A DNA stretch of 50,764 nucleotides from a bacterium (GTDB taxonomy: Bacteria > Margulisbacteria > Marinamargulisbacteria > JABIPA01), in NCBI GenBank assembly GCA_018698675.1, contig JABIPA010000012.1, forward strand, positions 1 through 50,764, written 5' to 3'. Positions 17,753 through 26,800 of the stretch are shown in pieces. A program made the translations under genes and the position numbers. Below the pieces are notes generated by a model. The model was not told where the DNA came from. It saw only the letters and a list, made by a program, of their open reading frames with translations, and did no database searches. How positions within the stretch are numbered: the stretch's first letter is position 1; each line of letters begins with the position of its first letter.

Positions 17753-18152
17753 AAACCAATGCTTTTAAGGACTTAATATCGTTAAAAATTTTCTTTATTC
17801 GTAACGAAAAGGACTTATAGAAAAAAACAGGCATTTTTTGTTGATTTAAGGTTATTTCTTTTGTATCTAAGTTACAGGCTATTACGTTTTTGACTGTTTC
17901 ATTCTTTTCAACTAATTCCATTTCGTGAGCAGTGATTCTTAACGTATAGAATCGTTGAACATGGAAACTTGACGAGTAATTCGAAATAACGACACTTTCG
18001 ATACTTTTATCTAGAGAACTAAACACATCCCTAATTAACCCAAAAGGATCTGACTTAACTAAATTTTGTTTTTCGAAAACGCGTTGATATTTCTTACTGG
18101 CTTCGTTCATATGGTTGACGTCTATATAATTATTGCTCATCGTCATGCCCAT
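17730..18152 (-). CDS. Hypothetical protein in the tlyA operon
   Basis: A 140-residue protein I do not recognise. It has no signal peptide or membrane segment. The sequence reads as mixed alpha/beta with a basic C-terminal helix (LRIKKIFNDIKSLKALVYEE). It overlaps the preceding small gene and tlyA by 23 bases each, which supports real translation and coexpression. Three closely spaced ATGs (18152, 18146, 18140) make the exact start uncertain. Confidence 0.6.
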   Translation of the reverse strand: MGMTMSNNYIDVNHMNEASKKYQRVFEKQNLVKSDPFGLIRDVFSSLDKSIESVVISNYSSSFHVQRFYTLRITAHEMELVEKNETVKNVIACNLDTKEITLNQQKMPVFFYKSFSLRIKKIFNDIKSLKALVYEEHREH

Positions 18153-18369
18153 TATCTTTGTCGTCTTCAGGTTCGTCTTCTAATTTCTCAAACTCTTCTT
18201 CAACAATTAAAAGAATTTTTTTCGTTTTCTTTTTTGTATCTTCTGAGGCCTGTTTTAGGGACCCTTTAATAGTGCCTGCCAAAATTTCGTTTACGCCCTC
18301 TAAATTTTTTTGTACCAGTCCTTCGGAAGAGGAAAAAGACTGACTATTACCGGATCCATTTACTTTCAT
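18130..18369 (-). CDS. Small acidic-tailed protein heading the tlyA operon
   Basis: 79 residues, no recognised family. The N-terminal third is Ser/Gly-rich. The middle (about 25-62) is a likely amphipathic helix rich in Lys, and the tail DEPEDDKDNGHDDEQ is strongly acidic. An AAGGA ribosome site lies 6-10 bases before the ATG. The charge pattern and position at the head of an operon with rRNA-modifying TlyA could suit an RNA- or ribosome-associated accessory protein, but that is speculation. Confidence 0.55.
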   Translation of the reverse strand: MKVNGSGNSQSFSSSEGLVQKNLEGVNEILAGTIKGSLKQASEDTKKKTKKILLIVEEEFEKLEDEPEDDKDNGHDDEQ

Positions 18370-18531
18370 TTCTTATCCTTAATATACAAAGATTATTTTT
18401 ATATAATAATAAAATACACTAAAGCAATCAACGTGGTATTATATTTGTTAAGTTCATACGAAACAGAAAATTCCATATAAAAAGTCGAGGAATTGTTGGT
18501 ATGTATCTAAATAATTAAACTCTGGAAAACT

Positions 18532-20037
18532 ATGAAACACACATCTTTAATTAAGTCATTATTACTTTGTATTTTACTAATCTTATATACTCCAACTTTT
18601 TTATATTCTATTTCCTCTGCATCTGATATTTCAGTTTCATTTTCCGAAGTGATTCCAAACAATAAAGCTGATGATTTCTTAGACTCAATTACGTATGTAA
18701 ACACACAAACGGATGTGACAGTGAAATCTCTTTACGGTCAATTAATAGTCGTAATTTTTTTTGATAGAGATAACCTTCTTTATAACCAGTATAAACAAGT
18801 CATTTCGTCTATAACAAAAACTTATCAAGAAGAAGTTACTGTTATAGGAATTTTTCCAGAACCTATACGAGAAAATAACGCTAAACAAAATATTTTGGCA
18901 TCAATAAAAAAACATAACTTAAACTTTCTAATTGGATATACTGAAAATGGAACATCCTTATCTAAATTGGGTTTAACAGAAAAACGCCCCCATTTTTTAC
19001 TAATAGACCCCAATGGATACTATCTTACCCACCTTCTATCTATTCCTTCCCTTTCGAAAATAAAATCAATAATTGATAAAAAATTACCTCATTACATTAA
19101 AAAGCGAATGATAATTCCAACGACTCATGAAATGGATAAATATTCAAAATCGTTAACAACTCTAAATTATCCCTCACATATATCTTCCGATAGTCTTAAC
19201 AACAGACTATTCATTTCTGATACCGGTAATAACAGAATCATCGTAACGTCAACAGACGGCGAAATATTAGATATTATTGGAAGTGGAAAAAATGGACTTT
19301 TAAACGGAAATTTTAATGATTCAAAATTTTTCGGGCCTAGAGGAACAGTTTTAAATAATAGTCTTTTATACATCGCTGACTCTGACAATAAATTAGTTCG
19401 TATTGCTAACTTTGATACCAATAGAGTAACTAGCATAGAACCGTCTTTCACTTCCGCTAACATTACCTTCGGAGAATCCGACGTCTTTTATCCCTATGAT
19501 ATTGAAATTTATGACAATCATATCTATATCACATGCCCATCCGTCAAAGAAACATACAAAATCAATCTGACAACACTAAAGTTGACTGATGCCTTTGAAA
19601 TAGATCATGGGATGTCCTACCCAACAGCAATATATGTCTCAGAAAACAATTTACACATTCTTGATTCAGAAAAAAACAGTCTTTTTTCATTAGAAAAAAA
19701 ATCCAATTTTTTAAAGTCAAAGCAATCGTCAGAAAAACCAAATTTGAAGCTTAATATACAAAATATTTCTCCATATAATTCGTCGGATATTCTTTCTGAC
19801 AAAAAACACTTTTATGTCCTTGATTCGGAGTTTTCTTCAATATCTCGAATAAAAAAGAAAAGCAAGTACAGCGAAGATTTTTATAGAACGACCGATTCCA
19901 GTCATACATCTTTAAATGGAGCACTATCTTTCACAAAAATAGGGTCTAAAATTTACATTGCAAATACAAATAATCACTCGATCAATATATTAGATATATA
20001 CACCAAGAAATTATCAACTCTTAATATTCATTTGTAA
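18532..20037 (+). CDS. Secreted thioredoxin-fold plus NHL propeller protein (NHLRC2-like)
   Basis: A 501-residue protein. A signal peptide covers residues 1 to about 30 (LIKSLLLCILLILYTPTFLYS). Residues about 50-180 look like a thioredoxin/TlpA fold (VKSLYGQLIVVIFFDRDN...PHFLLIDPNGYYL) that has lost the CxxC. Residues about 205-500 are NHL repeats, seen in NRLFISDTGNNRIIV, SLLYIADSDNKLVRI and SKIYIANTNNHSINIL. The order thioredoxin then NHL propeller is that of NHLRC2-type proteins. With no redox cysteines the first domain is probably structural or ligand-binding. Alone on its strand, divergent from the tlyA operon. It should act outside the inner membrane. Confidence 0.75.
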   Translation: MKHTSLIKSLLLCILLILYTPTFLYSISSASDISVSFSEVIPNNKADDFLDSITYVNTQTDVTVKSLYGQLIVVIFFDRDNLLYNQYKQVISSITKTYQEEVTVIGIFPEPIRENNAKQNILASIKKHNLNFLIGYTENGTSLSKLGLTEKRPHFLLIDPNGYYLTHLLSIPSLSKIKSIIDKKLPHYIKKRMIIPTTHEMDKYSKSLTTLNYPSHISSDSLNNRLFISDTGNNRIIVTSTDGEILDIIGSGKNGLLNGNFNDSKFFGPRGTVLNNSLLYIADSDNKLVRIANFDTNRVTSIEPSFTSANITFGESDVFYPYDIEIYDNHIYITCPSVKETYKINLTTLKLTDAFEIDHGMSYPTAIYVSENNLHILDSEKNSLFSLEKKSNFLKSKQSSEKPNLKLNIQNISPYNSSDILSDKKHFYVLDSEFSSISRIKKKSKYSEDFYRTTDSSHTSLNGALSFTKIGSKIYIANTNNHSINILDIYTKKLSTLNIHL

Positions 20038-20042
20038 TTTTT

Positions 20043-20069
20043 ATAGTCGTATTCAATAAATGTGACTAT
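20043..20069. terminator. Possible terminator between convergent genes
   Basis: ATAGTC (20043-20048) pairs with GACTAT (20064-20069), with further partial pairing inside, followed by TTTAATTTT on the plus strand. It lies just after the NHL gene and touches the stop of the opposing regulator gene. Confidence 0.4.
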
Positions 20070-21350
20070 TTAATTTTCAATTGGAACTTTATTTAAATTT
20101 TTACTTAAATCATCGATAAAAACTGTAATGTCAGAATCTATTACAGATTGAGGAATAGGAACGGTTTCAGGGATATTAATTTCTTTCAATTTAGGAAAAA
20201 AATGATAGATATCTTTAATATACATTGGTTCAGATCTCTTTAATTTTTCTTTAATCAGTTGATTCAACAAGTAAATTTTTTCATCTTTTGATAAATTTTT
20301 CTCAAGCATACACTTCTGAATTTCTGGAACTACCAAATTTAAATATCTTTTTTGAAGTGCCCTGGACACAGTATTCATTAAGTCGGTTTCATAAAAGGGC
20401 TTTGATAAATAATCACAAGCACCTTTCCTCATCATAATAGCGGCCATTTCAATTTCTTGATAAGCAGACATTGCTATAATTTCAGCATCTTTTATTTTAC
20501 CTTGAATTTCATCAATCAAATCAACGCCGTTAACGTCTGGTAAATAAATATCTAAAAGAATTAAATCTATCGAATTATTCTTAATTAATTCCTTTGCTTT
20601 CCTTCCGTCTTCAGCTAATAAAACGTTATATTTTTCAGATAAAAATAGCCTCAAATTATCTAATAATACGTCGTCGTCTTCGACAATCAAAATAGTTTCC
20701 TTCTTATCAGAATTCAAATATTTCTCATTCATTTTATGTAAATAGGATTCGAGCTCTTTTGTGTTTGACATCCCTTTATTATCTTTTGAAAAAAAGATCG
20801 AAATAATTTCATCAGACTTCAGCAATTCTCCTTCTGCCCTACGTTTGACAATTAAAGAATGAAGCAACTCTTGCCGCTTTTGAAAATCATCTTTTTTGAA
20901 CATTAAAGACTCTTTCATTTGATCAATTTTATTTAAATAGGAGGCGCTCATTAAAATAGACTCTAGAACCAGTTGTACTTTTTCCTGATTCAAGGGACTA
21001 GAGAAAAAATCATAGGCTCCATTTTTAAAACAGTTAACTGCGTATTTTATGTCCTTTGCCGCAGATATAACGATAATTTCAGGAACCGAATTTATCGCCT
21101 TTAATTTTTTAATCACTTCAATTATTTTAACTTCCACGTCTTCCTGAGTCTGAGTATTCTCATCCATAAAAAGATTTTCATTAATTAAAACGGCTCTTAC
21201 TTTATGGGAAATAGTTGAAAATGTTGAAAAAAATTCGTTTTTGTCGTTTATGCGTAAAACTTCATAAGACTTTTCAATATTATCTAAAACGGATTTAGGA
21301 ACAGAATAATCGTCAGAAAACTCCGCCAATATTAACATCGGATTTAACAT
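20070..21350 (-). CDS. Response regulator with two receiver domains
   Basis: A 426-residue protein. The N-terminal receiver (about 5-135) is degenerate: the phosphoacceptor Asp position reads Asn (VLINENLF), although the Ser in VISAA remains. A coiled linker (about 140-212) follows. The second receiver (about 218-335) is intact, with acidic pair VEDDD, phosphoacceptor Asp267 in LLLDIYLPD, Ser in IAMSA and Lys317 in LSKPF. The last 90 residues are helical with no recognised DNA-binding or enzymatic domain, so output is likely through protein contact. No kinase gene is adjacent. Confidence 0.8.
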   Translation of the reverse strand: MLNPMLILAEFSDDYSVPKSVLDNIEKSYEVLRINDKNEFFSTFSTISHKVRAVLINENLFMDENTQTQEDVEVKIIEVIKKLKAINSVPEIIVISAAKDIKYAVNCFKNGAYDFFSSPLNQEKVQLVLESILMSASYLNKIDQMKESLMFKKDDFQKRQELLHSLIVKRRAEGELLKSDEIISIFFSKDNKGMSNTKELESYLHKMNEKYLNSDKKETILIVEDDDVLLDNLRLFLSEKYNVLLAEDGRKAKELIKNNSIDLILLDIYLPDVNGVDLIDEIQGKIKDAEIIAMSAYQEIEMAAIMMRKGACDYLSKPFYETDLMNTVSRALQKRYLNLVVPEIQKCMLEKNLSKDEKIYLLNQLIKEKLKRSEPMYIKDIYHFFPKLKEINIPETVPIPQSVIDSDITVFIDDLSKNLNKVPIEN

Positions 21351-21480
21351 ATAAATACATATTAGTTAAAAGATAAATAATCATCAACCAGGCAAAAAAA
21401 TTTTCTTTAGATATTCACTTTTTCTTCAATTTTTGTCATGATTAAACGAATAATTTTAAGACTAATTTAGGAGCATTTAA

Positions 21481-22878
21481 ATGAGTAAGGTAAGAATAGA
21501 ATCAGATTCAATGGGGAATATCGACGTTCCAAATGAAAAATATTACGGAGCTCAATCGACACGTAGTTTGAAAAATTTTGATATAGGTATAGAAACGTTT
21601 CCACCAGAATTCATACAAGCGTTCGGATACTTAAAAAAATCATGTGCCATTGTTAACAATGAAAAGAAACTACTTTCTGACGACAAATTGAACCTTATTA
21701 TAAAGGCAGCCGACGAGGTTATTTCCGGGAAGCTAGCAGACCATTTTCCTCTTTCTGTTTGGCAAACAGGTAGTGGAACTCAAACAAATATGAACGTGAA
21801 CGAAGTAATCTCTAATAGGGCAATTGAAATTTCCGGCGGAGTTATGGGTTCAAAATCACCCGTTCATCCAAATGACGATGTTAATAAATCTCAATCATCA
21901 AACGATACATTTCCAACGGCTATGCATATCGCTACAGTAATTACTTTACATAAAACACTTTTTCCAGTCCTAGAAGAATTTAAGGAAGGACTTCAAAAAA
22001 AGGCTACTAAGTTTAAAAATGTAGTGAAAATTGGACGTACCCACCTTATGGATGCAACCCCTCTAACAGTTGGTCAAGAATTTTCCGGATATGCAACTCA
22101 AATTGAACACGGAATACAGCGCTTGAAGAATTGCCTTCCTTATCTTTTAGAACTCGCAATTGGAGGGACTGCAGTAGGGACGGGACTAAACACTCCTGAC
22201 GGATTTTCAGAAGAAGTATCTTCAAAAATTTCAGAACTCACAGGCATGGAATTCAGGAGTGCAGAAAATAAGTTTGAAGCTCTATCTGGGCATGACGCTA
22301 TGGTAGAACTTAGTGGTGCTTTAAAATGTATCGCTGCGGCACTGTTTAAAATAGGAAATGACATCAGATGGTCAGCATCAGGACCTCGATGCGGGTTTGG
22401 AGAACTATTAATCCCTGCCAACGAACCAGGGTCAAGTATCATGCCTGGAAAAGTTAACCCAACACAATGTGAAGCAATTACGATGATTGCAGTACAAGTC
22501 ATGGGAAATGATGCGGCAGTGGGATTTGCAGGCGCTTCTGGAAATTTTCAATTAAACGTTTATAAACCTGTTATTATCTATAATATCCTACAATCAATTC
22601 GTCTTATTAGTGATGGAACAAAAAGCTTCTTAGAACACTGTGTAAATGGCATCGAAGTAAACACAGTCAACATAGAAGAAAATTTAAAAAACTCCCTAAT
22701 GCTAGTAACTGCATTGAACCCTCATATCGGCTACGATAAATCTGCAGAAATTGCAAAAAAGGCATTTAAAGAAGAAATGACTCTAAAAGAAGCTGCATTA
22801 TCGCTGGGTTACCTTTCAGAATCAGAATTTGATAAATGGGTTGATCCAAAAACAATGGTAGGATCTCTTTCCATATAA
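21481..22878 (+). CDS. fumC: Class II fumarate hydratase
   Basis: A 465-residue oxygen-stable fumarase that interconverts fumarate and malate as a tetramer. Markers are [23 protein letters not shown]-type [15 protein letters not shown], the [20 protein letters not shown] block with the catalytic histidine, and signature [16 protein letters not shown]. An AGGAG ribosome site stands before the ATG. The next gene starts directly on the base after its stop. Aspartase belongs to the same superfamily, but the [12 protein letters not shown] and [11 protein letters not shown] blocks favour fumarase. Confidence 0.93.
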   Translation: MSKVRIESDSMGNIDVPNEKYYGAQSTRSLKNFDIGIETFPPEFIQAFGYLKKSCAIVNNEKKLLSDDKLNLIIKAADEVISGKLADHFPLSVWQTGSGTQTNMNVNEVISNRAIEISGGVMGSKSPVHPNDDVNKSQSSNDTFPTAMHIATVITLHKTLFPVLEEFKEGLQKKATKFKNVVKIGRTHLMDATPLTVGQEFSGYATQIEHGIQRLKNCLPYLLELAIGGTAVGTGLNTPDGFSEEVSSKISELTGMEFRSAENKFEALSGHDAMVELSGALKCIAAALFKIGNDIRWSASGPRCGFGELLIPANEPGSSIMPGKVNPTQCEAITMIAVQVMGNDAAVGFAGASGNFQLNVYKPVIIYNILQSIRLISDGTKSFLEHCVNGIEVNTVNIEENLKNSLMLVTALNPHIGYDKSAEIAKKAFKEEMTLKEAALSLGYLSESEFDKWVDPKTMVGSLSI

Positions 22879-23985
22879 ATGATTAATTTCGACTCGATTG
22901 AGGAACATATTAAAGATGGGTCGTTTACCTTTCTTATTGGGCCTCAATCGAGCGATAGAACAGATTTTCTTCTAAAAATTCGAGACAAGATTAACTTTGT
23001 ACAACAAAAAGCAAGTAATTCCGACAATCATAAACTAGGGTTTAAACGATTCTTTTTTGATCGTTCTACAAACAATGATTCGTCGACTGTAGATAAAGAC
23101 AAATCAAATACGAAACCATTTTTAACCCATCTTAAAAAAAGTGATAGTCTCATGTTGTTTGATAAAAAATTTAAAGAACAGTACCTATCTGTTCAAAAAT
23201 ATCTTTCATCTTCACTTGGAATTTCTTTTTCAAGCGAAAAAAAAGTCTCCATAGAGTATTGGTTAAAGTGGTCTGGATTATGTGAGAAACGAAGTCATAA
23301 AATAAGTGAGCTAAAACCTGAACAACAAATTATTCTAAAACTAGCGTCCCTATTAATCAAAAGTCCTCGATTAGTATTGATCGATACGGTTTTCGATTCC
23401 TTAAATTTTGAACCAAGAAACACCATATTAAGTTTGCTTAAAAAAACTGCCAAAAAGCATAAAATTTCTTTTGTTTTATCTACAAACTCATTACCAGACG
23501 CGTACACGCACGCGACTACTATTGCCGTAATTATCGACAATAAAATAAAACAAATTGCAGACCCACAAAGCATATACTATGAGCCAAAAACGTCGGACGT
23601 TGCATTATTTACAGGAGAGGGATGTCTATACCCCGTTACTGTCTTAAATAGAAATGCGATTCAAATAGAAAATGAAATTCATGAAACAAATCTACATGCT
23701 GATTTGGTCGGAGAGAAAAAACTAAATTTATTCATACGTGCAAATCAGTTATTTCTGAATCCAGCAAGCGATTTCGAAATTACAATCACAGATGTCAAGT
23801 TTATGGGAAGTATGAGTATGTATACAGCAAAAACTAATTCAGGTCATCGACTACTCATCGCTGATTATACAGCAATTGAGTATAAAATCGGCGAAAAAGT
23901 GGGCATTAGTTTTCAATTTAATGCGTTCCCTCTTTTCAAGATTAAAGAATCTGTAACGACACAATATGCTCAGATACCAGCCTAA
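22879..23985 (+). CDS. Catalytically degenerate ABC-ATPase homologue with TOBE domain
   Basis: A 368-residue protein whose C-terminus (about 235-365) is a TOBE-type domain as in sugar, spermidine and iron importers of the MalK/PotA/FbpC group (IYYEPKTSDVALFTGEGCLYPV; FEITITDVKFMGS). The nucleotide-binding half is recognisable but broken. Walker A reads GPQSSDRTD (21-29) with no Lys. The signature ISELKPEQQ (142-150) lacks LSGGQ. Walker B VLIDT (166-170) lacks the catalytic Glu, and the switch His is absent (STNSLPDA). Yet the frame is open over the full length, so it seems maintained. It abuts fumC with zero spacing and has no permease neighbour. Possibly a regulatory pseudo-ATPase. Confidence 0.7.
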   Translation: MINFDSIEEHIKDGSFTFLIGPQSSDRTDFLLKIRDKINFVQQKASNSDNHKLGFKRFFFDRSTNNDSSTVDKDKSNTKPFLTHLKKSDSLMLFDKKFKEQYLSVQKYLSSSLGISFSSEKKVSIEYWLKWSGLCEKRSHKISELKPEQQIILKLASLLIKSPRLVLIDTVFDSLNFEPRNTILSLLKKTAKKHKISFVLSTNSLPDAYTHATTIAVIIDNKIKQIADPQSIYYEPKTSDVALFTGEGCLYPVTVLNRNAIQIENEIHETNLHADLVGEKKLNLFIRANQLFLNPASDFEITITDVKFMGSMSMYTAKTNSGHRLLIADYTAIEYKIGEKVGISFQFNAFPLFKIKESVTTQYAQIPA

Positions 23986-24043
23986 CTAGTTTGACCTTAA
24001 ATCCCTATTGCATTATCCCCTTTTACTCTCTAAAATTTAGCGC

Positions 24044-25336
24044 ATGATAAAACGATATAGCACACCAGAAATGCTTCCAATCTGGGAACCAAAAAACAAA
24101 TTCCAAAAGTGGCTTGATGTAGAAATCGCAGCATGCGAAGCTCATCAAGAACTTGGTAACATCTCTAAAGAAGACGTCGATATAATAAAAGAAAAAGCTG
24201 CGTTTGACGTAGACAGAATAAGTGAAATCGAGGCTGAAATTCATCACGATGTCATCGCATTTTTGACTAACTTAGCTGAAAATATTGGCCCAAGTTCTAG
24301 ATTCGTTCATATGGGACTAACTTCATCTGACATTGTAGACACCGCATTTAGTTTGCTAATGAAAGACTCCGCCGATGTTCTTTTGAACTCCGTTGATTCT
24401 TTTTTAGAGGCCTTAAAAAAACAGGCTTATACTCATAAAAAAACGCTAATGATGGGTCGAACACATGGAGTTCATGCAGAACCTACGACATTAGGACTTA
24501 AACTTTCTGTTTGGTACTCGGAAATGAAACGAAATAGAAAACGACTTGTAGATGCAGCTGCTTCAATAAATGTGGGAAAACTTTCTGGAGCTGTTGGAAA
24601 TTATTCTAATATTGAACCCGTGTTAGAAGAAAAGGTTTGTACAAAATTAGGATTAACTGTTTCCGATGCATCCACCCAAATTTTACAAAGAGACCGTCAT
24701 GCAGAATTTATAACGACGCTTGCAATTATTGCTGGAAGTTTAGAAAAATTTGCTACTGAAATTCGTGGACTTCAAAAAACGGAATTCAATGAAATACTTG
24801 AGCCTTTTTCTTCAAAACAAAAAGGTAGTTCCGCAATGCCTCATAAAAAGAACCCTATTTTATGTGAACGTGTAACTGGTTTGTCACGAACAATTCGTGG
24901 ATATGCAGTAACAGCTATGGAAAATCAAAATCTTTGGCACGAAAGAGACATTAGTCATTCATCGGCCGAACGTATTATTTTTCCTGATGCAACAATTACA
25001 TTGGATTATATGTTCAAAATAATGAACCGTGTCATTACAGATATGCAAGTTAATGAAAAAGCCATGGCCGAAAATATCCGACGTTCATACAACGTTTTCT
25101 TTTCTCAACAGCTTTTGTTAAAACTTGTTAATAATGGCATCTTGAGAGAAGACGCTTATCGAATCGTTCAACGCAATGCCCATGCTGCTTTTGATGAACG
25201 GGTAATGTTTGATGAAAAAATTAAAAGTGATAGTAGAATTACAGATCTTCTTTCTAAAGAAGACCTTGATTCAGTATTCAATTTTGATAAGTATACAAAC
25301 CATGTCGATATGATTTTCGATAGGGTTTTTAAATAA
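24044..25336 (+). CDS. purB: Adenylosuccinate lyase
   Basis: A 430-residue fumarase-superfamily enzyme acting twice in purine synthesis (SAICAR to AICAR, adenylosuccinate to AMP). It opens with MIKRYSTPEMLPIWEPKNKFQKWLDVE, typical of PurB. Other markers are HDVIAFL, GLTSSDIVDTA, GRTHGVHAEPTTLG with the catalytic His, and the superfamily signature GSSAMPHKKNP. Followed by a hairpin terminator at 25363-25408. Both fumarate-releasing PurB and FumC lie within 3 kb here, but with separate upstream regions. Confidence 0.96.
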   Translation: MIKRYSTPEMLPIWEPKNKFQKWLDVEIAACEAHQELGNISKEDVDIIKEKAAFDVDRISEIEAEIHHDVIAFLTNLAENIGPSSRFVHMGLTSSDIVDTAFSLLMKDSADVLLNSVDSFLEALKKQAYTHKKTLMMGRTHGVHAEPTTLGLKLSVWYSEMKRNRKRLVDAAASINVGKLSGAVGNYSNIEPVLEEKVCTKLGLTVSDASTQILQRDRHAEFITTLAIIAGSLEKFATEIRGLQKTEFNEILEPFSSKQKGSSAMPHKKNPILCERVTGLSRTIRGYAVTAMENQNLWHERDISHSSAERIIFPDATITLDYMFKIMNRVITDMQVNEKAMAENIRRSYNVFFSQQLLLKLVNNGILREDAYRIVQRNAHAAFDERVMFDEKIKSDSRITDLLSKEDLDSVFNFDKYTNHVDMIFDRVFK

Positions 25337-25362
25337 AAAAATTTAAACGTTCTGATTTGATA

Positions 25363-25408
25363 TTTTAGCTATATTTACACATTTTTGATGTGTTTTATAT
25401 AGCTAAAA
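25363..25408 (+). terminator. Hairpin terminator after purB
   Basis: TTTTAGCTATAT (25363-25374) pairs with ATATAGCTAAAA (25397-25408), with an inner ACACAT/ATGTGT stem. It stands 26 bases after the purB stop. No clear T-run follows, but A/T-rich flanks suit either direction. The remaining bases to 25593 show no gene. Confidence 0.6.
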
Positions 25409-25593
25409 GGTCAAACTTAGGTATATTAATTTCCTTTTATTTTATTCAGAAAAAAAAACTTCGAGTTTATAACGAATCTTTAAATTAAATGGTAATGGTG
25501 ATTTAAATTATTCCCGATGACTGTCAATAGTTACAATACAAACAATCCCAAGTACATAGGTTTTTGAATAATGATTATTAATTTAGCTAGTCG

Positions 25594-26430
25594 TCACCTA
25601 TAGATAACCTCTAGTCCGGATGATGCTGGATTAAGGGTGTCATATCGAATCACTTTCCGTGCCAAATAATCTAAATGAACTTTCGACTGTTTTTTAGACC
25701 CTCGTTTATGTAAACAGCCAAAGTTCTTGACTATCGCTGTTTCCCCTGGCTGAATATATAATTCAATACTGTGGGTATCCTCTAATTTATTAATAGTCGA
25801 ATGAAGAGTTTCTAGATAAATGTCCCTTTCTTCAAGCCCGGTAGATAGTCTATTATCAAAAAAGAACAATTCCCGACCTCTATCGTCGACCGATAAAATA
25901 GGGATACGAGTAGCCATAGTTTCTGGATCTGGAAACACCTGATTCCTAGCCTTTAATCCTTCTATAATTTCAAAGGATAAATTTAAACGAATCGTTTTCC
26001 ATGGCAATACAACAAAAGGTATATTAGGTTTGTTTTCAGAACATGCAATTGCAAAAACGTCTTTTATTCGACGACCATCAGGGGTTCCTCTATCTGAATG
26101 AAAGGCCTCTACTGCGCTATCTTGGCCCGTCAAATATTGGTCATCTACATCTTCTAATTTTAAACAATTTAATATTACACGTGTAAAACAATCCAAATAT
26201 CGCTCATCTGAAGGACTAAATGGTTGATTTTTAATACATAAAACAGACACATCGTCATCGCCTATAAACTGATCAATTTTAGATACAAACGCTTTAACAT
26301 TTTGATCCTTTTTTGCCATCAACCTCAACTGATATCCTAATTTTACGATATCATTATCACCAATAGATCTAATATTTTGAATATTTAATAGATTCATACA
26401 TTTTTTCTTTAATATATCGGGACACGTCAC
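25594..26430 (-). CDS. Putative Fe(II)/2-oxoglutarate-dependent dioxygenase
   Basis: A 278-residue protein whose motif pattern fits the TauD/clavaminate-synthase fold. The HxD iron-binding pair is in EAFHSDRG (His111, Asp113), the distal histidine is in KNFGCLHKRG (His241), and an arginine 17-21 residues later (ARKVIRY) would bind the 2-oxoglutarate carboxylate. Such enzymes hydroxylate or desaturate small molecules or residues, and the substrate cannot be predicted. The frame opens at GTG 26430; an in-frame ATG at 26397 is a possible start, and neither has a clear SD. It sits at the edge of the accessory block beside the finger-domain protein, transcribed in the same direction but 370 bases away. 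Confidence 0.55.
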   Translation of the reverse strand: MTCPDILKKKCMNLLNIQNIRSIGDNDIVKLGYQLRLMAKKDQNVKAFVSKIDQFIGDDDVSVLCIKNQPFSPSDERYLDCFTRVILNCLKLEDVDDQYLTGQDSAVEAFHSDRGTPDGRRIKDVFAIACSENKPNIPFVVLPWKTIRLNLSFEIIEGLKARNQVFPDPETMATRIPILSVDDRGRELFFFDNRLSTGLEERDIYLETLHSTINKLEDTHSIELYIQPGETAIVKNFGCLHKRGSKKQSKVHLDYLARKVIRYDTLNPASSGLEVIYR

Positions 26431-26800
26431 AGAAATAACGCTGGTCTTATTTTCTGAACTATTAAAGTATAGAAGACATATGGTTTAAAGAAGATAGACC
26501 CGACCGAAAAGGGATTTTTCTATTTATAAATGGAGAAAAAACATTTCGTCCGATCTGATGGCTCATAGCGTTCATACTAATTTATCGACAAATAACATAA
26601 TTAATTTCAATTATTTATATTTCAGACCAAAATTATCTAAATTAATCGAAAAAAAAAACATTACCCTTGGTTAAATTCCGGATAGTAGTTTCAAAACTGT
26701 CACGTTATAATCAAGTCCTAAACTATATCTATGAAATTCAGTCGAATACCTCCTCCAATACTACTTTAATAAGTAGTATTCAATCTATATTTGAGAAATA
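26431..26800. other. Intergenic stretch without a gene
   Basis: 370 bases, very AT-rich. I see no coding frame or RNA gene. It must contain the promoter of the dioxygenase gene and the end of the finger-protein transcript. The only clear structure is the palindrome at 26757-26780. A GGAGGAGG run on the minus strand near 26749-26756 has no start codon at useful spacing. Confidence 0.5.
26757..26780. terminator. Perfect 10-bp palindrome downstream of the finger-domain gene
   Basis: AATACTACTT-TAAT-AAGTAGTATT, exact arms with a four-base loop, 20 bases after the stop of the minus-strand gene. No T-run follows, so it may be a factor-dependent terminator, an mRNA end stabiliser or an operator. 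Confidence 0.45.

Noticed and set aside
22140-22502. Minus-strand open frame of 120 codons inside fumC
   Set aside because: Antisense to a fully conserved fumarase; no ribosome site and no protein-like pattern.
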